DNA of 64,000 bases from Tieghemostelium lacteum (Eukaryota > Evosea > Eumycetozoa > Dictyosteliales > Raperosteliaceae). The stretch covers positions 248,001 to 312,000 of the forward strand of contig LODT01000004.1 of assembly GCA_001606155.1 (NCBI GenBank), given 5' to 3'. The translations under genes and the position numbers were made by a program. Shown in pieces: positions 55,463-64,000 of this stretch; the first letter of the stretch is position 1; every line of letters starts with the position of its first letter. The notes beneath the pieces were generated by a model that had not been told where the DNA came from, made no database searches, and saw nothing but the letters and a program-made list of their open reading frames with translations.

Positions 55463-55706
55463 TTTGTTCTAATCCAGAATAAAATAAAAAAATTTTTAAT
55501 TTGTTTTGAAATAAACAAATCAAGACAATTTACAAATTCAAAACTTATAGATATAAGTGAAATATATTTTTTAGGAAAATAAAGAGATTTGATTTTTTTA
55601 AGTCTGATAATCAAAAAGTGTAAAATTTTTTTATTTGAAAAAATATCATAAAAATGAATATACATCCTAATAGGTGTATTACACCTTTTTTTCTAAATGT
55701 AAAAAG

Positions 55707-57200
55707 ATGAATACATTAGTATTACCTCAATTGATTATAGTAGAAATATTAATGGTTATCATTGATAGCCCTCAATACCCATACCGATATAAATTGTCAT
55801 TGGGATTGATAAGTAAATGGGTATTTTCAAAACTAGGGCACCACTCCTTTAACTCTCTGATATGTACATTGGATAAGAATAAGAAGGGTCACCTTGATTT
55901 GAACAAGAAAGGTGAACTTGAAAAACATTTAGATAAAAAAACATGTATTATAAAATCAATTGATAGAATTACATTATCATTTCCCTACGATACTCTTCCT
56001 TTGAAATTGGATAGACTTCATTCAAGAGTCATTGTTATACATAGATATGGTCAGATACAGTCGCTTACACTCACATCACTTTCTATGGAGATTAGTAAAG
56101 ATCTATTTAGATTTCTAAGTTGGTTTCCAAATTTAAAGTATCTAAATGTCAATTTGTTGGGGTGTACTGTAGATATGGTTAAAATAGAGACTATCACTAT
56201 ACCTCAGTTAGAGTCACTGTATTTGTATGGTGTCAACCAGATAACTCTGATTACTACACTGTTAACACTACTCCAGAGCTCATTGACACTGATTGTCTTA
56301 GATTTGGATATCTATCAGAATATAGAACAACTCGATGAATTCCTTATTACTTATAAAGCACCAAATCTTAGACATTTTAATATATTTCATAAGTTTGTGT
56401 TCTCTGGTGTCAAGAGTCTCATTGAAAATCATAAAGATACACTGCAATCTGTAGTCTATCCAACGGGAATTGGCAATCAAGTTGTTGAACTCTTTGAACA
56501 ATTGAAATATTTACAACAAACTGTAGTATACTTTAGCAGCTATAGTCAGTTGGTTAGACTATTCAAGTTTATCAACCAAAAACCATTGTTTAGGAAACTG
56601 ACACTCTATATATTTGGTCAGATAAAAGATAAGATTGACCAAATAAGTGAAGATGATTTACCAGATTTTAGATTAACCCATCTAAAGTCATTTATTTTTC
56701 CAACCAATTTCCCAAAACCTCTATTCCAGAGTATAATGAAATACAATAGTAATTCAACAACATTAACAAGCCTACACATTGCGGATATACCAGACCACGA
56801 ATCATTCCTTCAGTTTCTTAAAACTAATAAGTCACTAGTACATCTACATTTTCAACCACTATTTGACAGTATCTCTAAAGAACTACAACATTCATTGTCA
56901 TTGTTAATCTCCAAGATTCCAACACTGGTAACCTTGTCACTATTATGTGTTAGTAGAATCAGAAATATCAGTGATATTGTAATATTTCAACATTTACATG
57001 AATCACAGTCACTCAATTTCATCATGTTTACATCACAGTTTCTCTCAGATGATCATCAACAAACTCTTGAATCCATTGCACCAAGACCTCCATTTGAATA
57101 TGTACCTCTATCACCTTTAGTCTTTATAAGAAACGGTATTCACTATGACCAAAACCACAAGAAAAAACATTCCATAAATTTCTTCAAATTATTAGTTTAA
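55707..57200 (+). CDS. F-box-like/LRR family protein, member 4
   Basis: Single exon, 497 residues from ATG 55707 (MNTLVLPQLIIVEIL). The frame is open for 11 codons upstream but without an ATG. F-box-like motif LPQLIIVEILMVIIDSPQYP, then YRYKLSLGLISKWVF. Leucine-rich units include LKYLNVNLLGCTV, LTLIVLDLDIYQN and LTSLHIADIPDHES. It ends PPFEYVPLSPLVFIRNGIHY with a short basic tail. First member of the terminal cluster. Confidence 0.75.
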   Translation: MNTLVLPQLIIVEILMVIIDSPQYPYRYKLSLGLISKWVFSKLGHHSFNSLICTLDKNKKGHLDLNKKGELEKHLDKKTCIIKSIDRITLSFPYDTLPLKLDRLHSRVIVIHRYGQIQSLTLTSLSMEISKDLFRFLSWFPNLKYLNVNLLGCTVDMVKIETITIPQLESLYLYGVNQITLITTLLTLLQSSLTLIVLDLDIYQNIEQLDEFLITYKAPNLRHFNIFHKFVFSGVKSLIENHKDTLQSVVYPTGIGNQVVELFEQLKYLQQTVVYFSSYSQLVRLFKFINQKPLFRKLTLYIFGQIKDKIDQISEDDLPDFRLTHLKSFIFPTNFPKPLFQSIMKYNSNSTTLTSLHIADIPDHESFLQFLKTNKSLVHLHFQPLFDSISKELQHSLSLLISKIPTLVTLSLLCVSRIRNISDIVIFQHLHESQSLNFIMFTSQFLSDDHQQTLESIAPRPPFEYVPLSPLVFIRNGIHYDQNHKKKHSINFFKLLV

Positions 57201-57304
57201 CATAACCATTAATTGAATATGAATTTATAAATAAAAAATAACCTGATACAGGATTTATTGTAATACAAACTATTTATAATTCATTTTTTTTTTTTTATTT
57301 TGAA

Positions 57305-59116
57305 ATGATTCTTCCACTTACAATTACTAAATTAATTTTAGAGACAATAGATAGTGATGTAGATATTAAAAACTTTTTATCAAGTTGTAAACATTTGTAT
57401 GGGTTTAGAGAAAATATCAGATTTAATAATTTTCCAATCAATTACTTTGTAGATGCCATTGAGAGGAAGACCATATCAAAAGTCAAGCTACCTTTAAAGT
57501 ATAAATATCTATTGATTCTATTAGATGTTGTATTAGATATTGAAATAATTGCGAGTTTAGTTCATTATGATTTTGGAACAGTTAAACTCTTTAAGAATTT
57601 AAATTCTAATAGAGATTTTAGAGTCATTAGAGCGCCTCCAAAAGTATCAAGTTTGATATTTTCTGATAGTAGATGTGTTCTAGATGAGCTATCTATACCT
57701 AGTACAGTTACAGAACTATCATTGGCAATCGAATATTGTAAATGGGAATTCATACCAGACAGTGTTACTTCATTAGAAGTTAGTTCAGAAAATAATGTAT
57801 CTCTAGTTGTAGGTGACCTTAAACCTACCCTAAAAAAGCTAGTATTTTCATTTTTTTTCCAAAAGGAAATTCGAAGTGAACTGTTTCCACCATCACTCAC
57901 ATATTTGGATCTAGGATTAAGGTTTAATTATGATGTATCTATTGAAACACTTCCTATAAATTTAGAACATTTGGTTTTAGGTAAAGGATTTAGAAATTCC
58001 ATTCTATCACTACCATCAACACTACAATCACTGATATTACCTCAATCATTTATTCCCAAAACCTTAGAAGCTGGTATATTCCCTCAAAGTTTAAAAAAAC
58101 TTAAATTTCTATATTTATATCCGTATCCTAGAGAACTATTATCATACCTGATAAATTTAGTAGATTTGGAATTAATGTATTTTGATATAGAACTTCAACC
58201 TGAAATGTTACCTCCATCTCTTACAAAACTAAACATTTCATGGTATAAACAACCACTTCAACCCAATGTTCTACCATCTAGTATTACCTATTTAAATCTA
58301 GGATCATATCATAGTGCAAACAAGGAACTATGTGTACTACCAATATCACTAAAACATCTATATTTACACGAACATAACACTCCATGGGTTACAATGACAT
58401 TGACTAATCAACATCAAATAGAAACCTTCCATTTCAAATCCTTCAATCACATGTTGGAGAAGAACCAGTTACCTAATACACTAAAAATCTTAGAATTTGC
58501 TCCAAACTATGGTAGATCAATTACACCTGGATCACTACCAACAACATTAGAAGAAATTAAATTGGGTGAATTCTATACAGATTTAATGCCTGGTGTATTA
58601 TCTGATTTAGTAAACTTAAAGAAATTAACATGTGGTTTGTACTTTGGCTATAAAAAAACATTTAAAGATGTGTTTCCTCAGAATTTGGTTGAATTGAAAA
58701 TTACAATGATTCCATACAAATACATTTCATCACTACCAAAATCTCTAAAGATTCTGATTATAAGGTATGGTATTTGTAATAGTAGTAGTAGAGCTCTAAA
58801 ATCATACACCCACAACAATGTTGAAATCTATAAAGATTTCACTAGGAAAATTGAAAAAGGTACTTTTCCACCTACGCTATTGCAGTTGGAACTTGGTAAA
58901 TATTTCCATGCACAATTAGCAGAAGGTTCATTACCAATTACATTAGAATCACTGAGCATCAATAGTGACTATACCTTAATGTTAAAAAAACTAGTATTAC
59001 CACCAAATCTTAAAAAGTTATTCTTGACTGAAAAGACTTATTCTTTGTTTTCAGAGAATATAGATAAATTTAAAATTCCATTTTATTGTAAATTATACAC
59101 TCTAAAAAAACTATAA
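57305..59116 (+). CDS. FNIP repeat-containing protein
   Basis: Single exon, 603 residues. The N-terminus MILPLTITKLILETIDSDVD is F-box-like. From about residue 130 come FNIP-type units: P-S-T-V-T-E-L-S-L, FNYDVSIETLPINLEHLVLG, LPPSLTKLNISW and LQPNVLPSSITYLNLG. They are less regular than in the FNIP protein at 10627-12399. It lies inside the F-box-like/LRR cluster, on the same strand as both neighbours and 104 bases after the previous stop. Confidence 0.85.
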   Translation: MILPLTITKLILETIDSDVDIKNFLSSCKHLYGFRENIRFNNFPINYFVDAIERKTISKVKLPLKYKYLLILLDVVLDIEIIASLVHYDFGTVKLFKNLNSNRDFRVIRAPPKVSSLIFSDSRCVLDELSIPSTVTELSLAIEYCKWEFIPDSVTSLEVSSENNVSLVVGDLKPTLKKLVFSFFFQKEIRSELFPPSLTYLDLGLRFNYDVSIETLPINLEHLVLGKGFRNSILSLPSTLQSLILPQSFIPKTLEAGIFPQSLKKLKFLYLYPYPRELLSYLINLVDLELMYFDIELQPEMLPPSLTKLNISWYKQPLQPNVLPSSITYLNLGSYHSANKELCVLPISLKHLYLHEHNTPWVTMTLTNQHQIETFHFKSFNHMLEKNQLPNTLKILEFAPNYGRSITPGSLPTTLEEIKLGEFYTDLMPGVLSDLVNLKKLTCGLYFGYKKTFKDVFPQNLVELKITMIPYKYISSLPKSLKILIIRYGICNSSSRALKSYTHNNVEIYKDFTRKIEKGTFPPTLLQLELGKYFHAQLAEGSLPITLESLSINSDYTLMLKKLVLPPNLKKLFLTEKTYSLFSENIDKFKIPFYCKLYTLKKL

Positions 59117-59171
59117 ACTATAAACTAATCTTCTTTTTAAAAATTTTTTTATTGTTTTTTTAGGATGTTTC

Positions 59172-60611
59172 ATGAATGAACTACCTTTACTTGTTATAAA
59201 TGAAATTTTAAGAAAAATTTTAGAATGTCATTATGTACCATTTAAATATAAATTATCAATAGTATCAATTAATAGGTTTTTATATCAGAGGTTAAAGTTA
59301 CATTCAATATTCAAAAGAGTTGAAGTACAATTTGATTGGAACAAAGGTACAGAGCTATTTAGTCATTTGGATAATGATTCATGTATATTTAAGAATATAG
59401 AACATTTTAATTTTCAAATACTAGAAAACCACTATGTACCTTATACTCCAGAAAGTTTAGATATTCTAGAAAAGAAATTTAAAAGGTTTGGTAGGGATAC
59501 AAAATCTTTGAAAATATTTGTAAATGCCTATAAGAGGCATCCACCTGTCCCCTTTATCCTATCATGTTTTCCTAAATTAGTTAAAATTGAATTGAACCTA
59601 ATCTTTGTAGAACTTAGTGATATGTCATTTGGTGAATATACATTTCCAAATCTTGAATCTATCAAATTTTCTAATATAAAGTTAGGAAATATTCCGTTGG
59701 TATTAGGTATACTGGATAGATGTAGACTATATCTATCATCATTGTCTATCGTTATAAATAATAGGGATCTATTAGGTGTTGGTTTACTCAATAGTTATTT
59801 AGATAACTATCATGTACCAAACCTAAAATCACTCTCATTATATTATGGATATAAAGGATATAGTATGATTGAAAATCATAAATCAACTCTAGAGTCTATA
59901 AAATTTACAGTTGATCAAATGGAATATGCAACTAGTGGGATAATAGACCAAATTGAAAATCTACGACAATGTTCTATTAGCATTCAAAATACTAAACAAA
60001 TGATCAAGTTTCTTCAATCACTTCAACATAAACCCAAGTTAACAAAGTTAACTATAAGACCTACACTAGAAAGTGACTTTACTGGATGGGACCAAATTGA
60101 AATCAGTAATCAGTTGCAGTATATAGAGGAATTTGAATTCACAATACCAGATACAATGGTTAGAGTACTACTCCAACTGTTACCACAATCTACTAATCTA
60201 AAATCACTTTTTATCCCTATAGCAGTACCTGATACAGTTTTAAACATACTTCTTAAATCTTTAAGAAACCTTACACATTTGGAGATTATTTGTAATTTAG
60301 AAGCTGATTGTGTATCAACATCAATGGAAATTGCAAATTTAGCATCACTAGTTACACTAACCATAGCATATTACTGTACACCTACTAGAAATCTATTAGG
60401 TTTATTACACCAATCAAACTCTATAAATTATATTAAAATTAATACCAGTAGATTAACATTTGATATTGAATTGGTATCTGAATATGCACCAAATCCTCCT
60501 TTTGAATTAGTTTCATCTAACATGAATTTTCAAGTATTTATGAGAAATGGTATTCATTATGATAAACCAAAACAATCATTTTTATCTAAACTAGTAAATA
60601 AATTATTTTAA
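59172..60611 (+). CDS. F-box-like/LRR family protein, member 5
   Basis: Single exon, 479 residues. F-box-like motif LLVINEILRKILECHYVPFK followed by YKLSIVSINRFLYQRL. Leucine-rich units include LKIFVNAYKRHPPVP, LKSLSLYYGYKG and LTHLEIICNLEAD. It ends PPFELVSSNM...VFMRNGIHYD. The start lies only 55 bases after the FNIP stop. A five-codon upstream frame (ATGTTTCATGAATGA, 59164-59178) overlaps the start codon and could dampen translation. Confidence 0.75.
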   Translation: MNELPLLVINEILRKILECHYVPFKYKLSIVSINRFLYQRLKLHSIFKRVEVQFDWNKGTELFSHLDNDSCIFKNIEHFNFQILENHYVPYTPESLDILEKKFKRFGRDTKSLKIFVNAYKRHPPVPFILSCFPKLVKIELNLIFVELSDMSFGEYTFPNLESIKFSNIKLGNIPLVLGILDRCRLYLSSLSIVINNRDLLGVGLLNSYLDNYHVPNLKSLSLYYGYKGYSMIENHKSTLESIKFTVDQMEYATSGIIDQIENLRQCSISIQNTKQMIKFLQSLQHKPKLTKLTIRPTLESDFTGWDQIEISNQLQYIEEFEFTIPDTMVRVLLQLLPQSTNLKSLFIPIAVPDTVLNILLKSLRNLTHLEIICNLEADCVSTSMEIANLASLVTLTIAYYCTPTRNLLGLLHQSNSINYIKINTSRLTFDIELVSEYAPNPPFELVSSNMNFQVFMRNGIHYDKPKQSFLSKLVNKLF

Positions 60612-60751
60612 TTGAATTTTATTCTGTTTTCTTCAAATTTATAATAATATTTCCCATTATAGAAAGAATTTTTATAAGAAATGCTGTACACAATGAAAGT
60701 TATTCATCAGGTTTTATTAACTATTCTTTTTTAAATAATTAATAACTCTTA

Positions 60752-62218
60752 TTATTTAATGAAGAGTTTTTTGAAGTAATTATATACAGTTCCTAGTGTA
60801 CTAGTACTAGTTGTTGGTATTGGTTCACTATAGTTAATTCCATTTCGAATGTAACAATCTATTCTTAAAAATGTTTTGTAGTTTATAAAAGGTAGTTTAG
60901 GTTTCAAATTGGATATATTTATCAGTTTAGAGATATTAGAGCTATTTATACAAATATGTTCGAGTGATTGTGATTCATGAAGATGTTCAAATAGTTTAGT
61001 TTTTGGATTGGAGTCACAACATACATATAATGTCAATGAGGATAATGAAGGTAGAGAAGCAATAACTAGTGATAACTCTTCACTAAGTTCCATTGAAATT
61101 GAATCTATAATCACATCAAATTGTAAACTAACCAGATTCCTATTACTTTTTAGAAATGGTATAAGAGCATCTAGAGTGGGAATTGAAAAATTAATTTTCA
61201 CCTTTTTAAAAGTGTGAGTGTTCATTTGTAGGAGATAGTCAAGTGTCTGTTTACTGCAATTACTTATATTAATTTCTTCAATATACTTGAATTGGTGTAA
61301 AGCTTTATAGTCATCGCTAGTCTCTTCGATGGTATTGTAAACTGATAGAGTCAATGATCGTATTTGTGGTCTCTCATTCAGGTATTTTGAGAGATCTTTA
61401 ATGTCTTGAGCAGAGTTGGCTTGGTATAGACAAGATTTTAACTTTGGCATATGAAGACCTATCTGTATCATTGAGTTTAGTCTTTCATATGGAAGAACGA
61501 GTTGCTCCAAACTACCATAATGGTTCTCAATCATTTTATCAAAATTGATATGGTTGGCTGAATGTATTAATAGTTGTTTAAGATTCGGTGCAGTGTATTG
61601 AGATATAAATGTATTAAATGCACTGATTTCTGTAGGATTGCGAGTACCATCAGTTATCAAGAGACTTAGTTCGTTCAAAGTGGGTTTTATCTGGCCCAGT
61701 AGTTGTTGGACTATTGGTATATGATTATGTAGTGCATTTAATTTCAGTTTTTCCAATTGTGGGAATGGTGAGGTGTTTTTAGTAATACCAGATTTCCATT
61801 CAATGTCACTTTGCATAAGAAACAATTGTAATGACTTCAAATTTGGGAAATTACATAGATATACATAAAGATCATGTTGTTGTTGTCTGATAAATGGTAA
61901 ATTTAATGTCACTATAGTATTCCCAATTTGTTGAACTATATCAATACTAAGTGTACCTGAAATGCTAGTTTCTTCTAATGTCTTTATAATACACCAAGGA
62001 TTATCAAGGTGTTCCAAAATAGTTTTTAATCCTTCTGCCATGTTACTATTTAGACATTTAAAATTTCTATGTGATTGAAATCTTTTAAAAAAATACTTGT
62101 TTATCAACCCCATAGTTAATTTATATTTAAAAGGTACGTAATTACATTCTATAATGTTTTTTAAGATATCATATATCACCAATTGAGGTAAATTTATTTC
62201 TTCAACAATCTTTTTCAT
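60752..62218 (-). CDS. F-box-like/LRR family protein, member 6
   Basis: Single exon, 488 residues from the Met at 62218 (MKKIVEEINLPQLVIYDIL). An in-frame upstream Met would add 26 Phe/Tyr/Lys-rich residues and would reach the start of the divergent gene, so I reject it. F-box-like motif LPQLVIYDILKNIIECNYVP then FKYKLTMGLINKYFF. Leucine-rich units include LKSLQLFLMQSD, LEKLKLNALHNH and LSSLTLYVCCDSN. It ends LPFINYKTF...CYIRNGINYSE. Confidence 0.75.
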   Translation of the reverse strand: MKKIVEEINLPQLVIYDILKNIIECNYVPFKYKLTMGLINKYFFKRFQSHRNFKCLNSNMAEGLKTILEHLDNPWCIIKTLEETSISGTLSIDIVQQIGNTIVTLNLPFIRQQQHDLYVYLCNFPNLKSLQLFLMQSDIEWKSGITKNTSPFPQLEKLKLNALHNHIPIVQQLLGQIKPTLNELSLLITDGTRNPTEISAFNTFISQYTAPNLKQLLIHSANHINFDKMIENHYGSLEQLVLPYERLNSMIQIGLHMPKLKSCLYQANSAQDIKDLSKYLNERPQIRSLTLSVYNTIEETSDDYKALHQFKYIEEINISNCSKQTLDYLLQMNTHTFKKVKINFSIPTLDALIPFLKSNRNLVSLQFDVIIDSISMELSEELSLVIASLPSLSSLTLYVCCDSNPKTKLFEHLHESQSLEHICINSSNISKLINISNLKPKLPFINYKTFLRIDCYIRNGINYSEPIPTTSTSTLGTVYNYFKKLFIK

Positions 62219-62296
62219 TTTAGAGATCAAAAAATACAATGAAAAACTATCAAAATATCTAAATAAATATTTGTTTTTTTGTTTTTTCACAAACAA
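62219..62296. promoter_or_regulatory. 78-bp shared head-to-head promoter
   Basis: The start codons of two paralogous family genes on opposite strands are only 78 bases apart. The spacer is AT-rich with a T run. Both promoters and leaders must fit here or overlap the genes. Confidence 0.55.
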
Positions 62297-63760
62297 ATGA
62301 TGCGAATCCCACTATTACTTGTTTATAAGATTTTAAATTATATTATTGATACTACTTATATTCCTTTGAAATATAAGTTAACATTAGGCCTCATATGTAA
62401 ACAGATTTTTCAAAAAATAAGATCTAACAATAAAATAAATAAAACAACAAGGTGGGATACATGGACAGAAGATGATGATAACTTAATCGAGAGTCACAGA
62501 GATAGTGAACATTGTATAATTAAAGATATAGAAAATCTATTTTTGTACTTTGATATAACTCAAAAGAAAATAGATATAGATTTTGTTGATAAAAGATTAG
62601 AGAGACTAGGTAGAGATGTTCAAACACTTAAAGTCTTAGAATACAATTGTCCATTAAACTACCACTTTTATCCAAACTTTATAAGACATTTTCCCAAATT
62701 GGTTACATTGGAATTGGATTTAGAAGGTGTTGGTAGTTACAATTATCTCTATTGGATAGAGACCGAGACTAAAGTAGAGCTACCTCCTATTGAGAATCTA
62801 AACATACGAGTAAATGAAGATATCCTATTTGTACAATGGATATTGACTAAAATCAAAATGTCCATTGTCACAATGGTTATACACATTAGTGGTTATTTGC
62901 CTAATCACTTGTCAGAGCCTCTAAACATCTTTATTGGTGAATATCAAGCACCCAATCTAAAATCTATTGATTGCCCAAAACAGTTTCCACTGGATAAATT
63001 GATTTTAAATCATCAATCACATTTAACCTCTTTTGTTATTAATTATCCATTGTGGGAACCAATTGATGTAATTGTAAATCAAAAGAACATGCCATGTCTA
63101 GAAGAAATAATAATTCATACAATGTCTTCAAAACTGTTACATAAATTTGTAATAACTTCAATTAGCCAAATGCCTCAACTTAGAAAACTAAGACATACAA
63201 GCTTTTGTTCCCTTGCCAATGGAGATACACTAACTGTTGAGAACCAACCACTTAAATACATTCAAGAACTGGAAATCCAAAACCCAAACCTATTCAATTA
63301 CCTTCTTTCCAAAAATATGATTGGTAATCAATTGGTACTTCTAAAAATCGATTGTCTAAATTCACAAAGTTATGAATTATTAAATAGATATCTATCAACA
63401 ACTGATAAATTATCTCATTTGCATTTCGATTGTGCAAAGTGTTCTTATATTCAATCTGAAATTCTATCCAGAACCATTTCCAAAATGCCATCTCTTATCG
63501 CATTGAATATACGAGTCGGCAACCAAGATAATCAAATATTCAATCATTTACATTTATCAGAAACATTAGATTTTATATCCATAAGATCATACGAACTATT
63601 GTATCCTATTACCATCCATCCACCATTTCAATTAATCACCTCTGGCCCCTCTCTAAGACAATTTCTGAGGAATGGTATCCACTATAATGAGATCTCTCAG
63701 ATCATCACACCAAAACCAACAATATTTTCCAAGTTTCTAAACTTTTTTACACACAAATAA
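62297..63760 (+). CDS. F-box-like/LRR family protein, member 7
   Basis: Single exon, 487 residues from MMRIPLLLVYKILNYI. F-box-like motif LLLVYKILNYIIDTTYIPLK then YKLTLGLICKQIF. Leucine-rich units include LVTLELDLEGVGS, IENLNIRVNED and LSHLHFDCAKCSY. It ends PPFQLITSGPSLRQFLRNGI followed by HYNE and a short Lys/Phe tail. Confidence 0.75.
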   Translation: MMRIPLLLVYKILNYIIDTTYIPLKYKLTLGLICKQIFQKIRSNNKINKTTRWDTWTEDDDNLIESHRDSEHCIIKDIENLFLYFDITQKKIDIDFVDKRLERLGRDVQTLKVLEYNCPLNYHFYPNFIRHFPKLVTLELDLEGVGSYNYLYWIETETKVELPPIENLNIRVNEDILFVQWILTKIKMSIVTMVIHISGYLPNHLSEPLNIFIGEYQAPNLKSIDCPKQFPLDKLILNHQSHLTSFVINYPLWEPIDVIVNQKNMPCLEEIIIHTMSSKLLHKFVITSISQMPQLRKLRHTSFCSLANGDTLTVENQPLKYIQELEIQNPNLFNYLLSKNMIGNQLVLLKIDCLNSQSYELLNRYLSTTDKLSHLHFDCAKCSYIQSEILSRTISKMPSLIALNIRVGNQDNQIFNHLHLSETLDFISIRSYELLYPITIHPPFQLITSGPSLRQFLRNGIHYNEISQIITPKPTIFSKFLNFFTHK

Positions 63761-63797
63761 ATTCATTTTTTTCACTTTTTTTTTTAATTTATTTCTG

Positions 63798-64000
63798 ATG
63801 TCAACCACATTTACAATTCTACCTCTGAATGTCATAACAGAGATTGTTTATAAACTATTAGAATTTGATTATCTACCATTTAAATATAAGTTATCGTTGG
63901 GGTTGATATGTAAATTTATATTCAAGAGGTTAGATTCACATAATACATTCAAGAGATTTTGTTGTATTTTGAAAGAGGCAATCAGTCAAAATAGTGACTA
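63798..64000 (+). CDS. F-box-like/LRR family protein, member 8, 5' part only
   Basis: Open from ATG 63798 to the window edge, 67 codons. MSTTFTILPLNVITEIVYKL, then LEFDYLPFKYKLSLGLICKF, has the same F-box-like start as its neighbours. It begins 37 bases after the previous stop, so the cluster continues beyond the window. Confidence 0.72.
   Translation, partial: MSTTFTILPLNVITEIVYKLLEFDYLPFKYKLSLGLICKFIFKRLDSHNTFKRFCCILKEAISQNSD

Noticed and set aside
1-64000. tRNA, rRNA, CRISPR or transposon genes
   Set aside because: No cloverleaf-like B-box sequences, rRNA stretches, direct-repeat arrays, transposase or reverse-transcriptase motifs were recognised by eye. A tRNAscan or repeat-library search would settle this.

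Overview
This is a nuclear window from a dictyostelid social amoeba. The evidence is AT-rich DNA, tightly packed genes, short introns of about 50-160 bases with GTAAGT/GTATGT donors and TAG acceptors, Asn- and Gln-rich tracts, FNIP-repeat proteins, and a close match to the Dictyostelium leucine-rich-repeat protein LrrA. The species cannot be fixed from the sequence alone. The large lineage-specific repeat-protein families suggest a non-discoideum dictyostelid (inference).

Positions 1-28,000 are mostly conserved single-copy genes: the 5' part of a ferroportin-type iron exporter, GTP-type PEP carboxykinase with a probable mitochondrial presequence, a cytochrome P450, the complex III hinge protein QCR6, a CCHC zinc-knuckle protein, glucose-6-phosphate dehydrogenase, an FNIP-repeat protein, a small type I membrane protein, cytosolic HSP70, LrrA, an SPX-EXS (XPR1-like) phosphate exporter, a poly-Gln protein, two tandem secreted MRH-like lectins, a type I glycoprotein, an NAD(P)-binding epimerase-like enzyme and a four-exon profilin. 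Several needed splicing to recover. Spliced models were worked out by eye from frame, splice sites and family length.

Positions 28,000-40,500 are an accessory region. It holds LRR-like proteins, a protein with a UBZ4-like zinc finger, two secreted proteins, and a mosaic of duplicated and decayed pieces. One intact gene there (37,946-38,961) has a core resembling Uma2/PD-(D/E)XK nucleases. It has one frame-broken copy and one fragment nearby, mixed with fragments of an F-box-like/LRR gene and of the zinc-finger gene.

Positions 41,000-53,500 return to conserved genes: BTAF1/Mot1, SAP18, the ribosome-biogenesis methyltransferase EMG1/Nep1, and an ERGIC-53-type cargo lectin whose reading frame breaks at a long CAA tract. 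An F-box-like/LRR gene and small unknown genes lie among them.

Positions 53,900-64,000 hold a decayed unknown gene and then a dense cluster of one expanded family, on both strands and interleaved with an FNIP protein. Members share an F-box-like N-terminus with a [YH]-[VIL]-P-x-x-YK core, a divergent leucine-rich middle, and usually a C-terminal RNG[IN]HY tag. Seven complete members, one member cut by the window edge and one fragment occur in the window. This family, together with the Uma2-like mosaic, is the best candidate for an undescribed system here.
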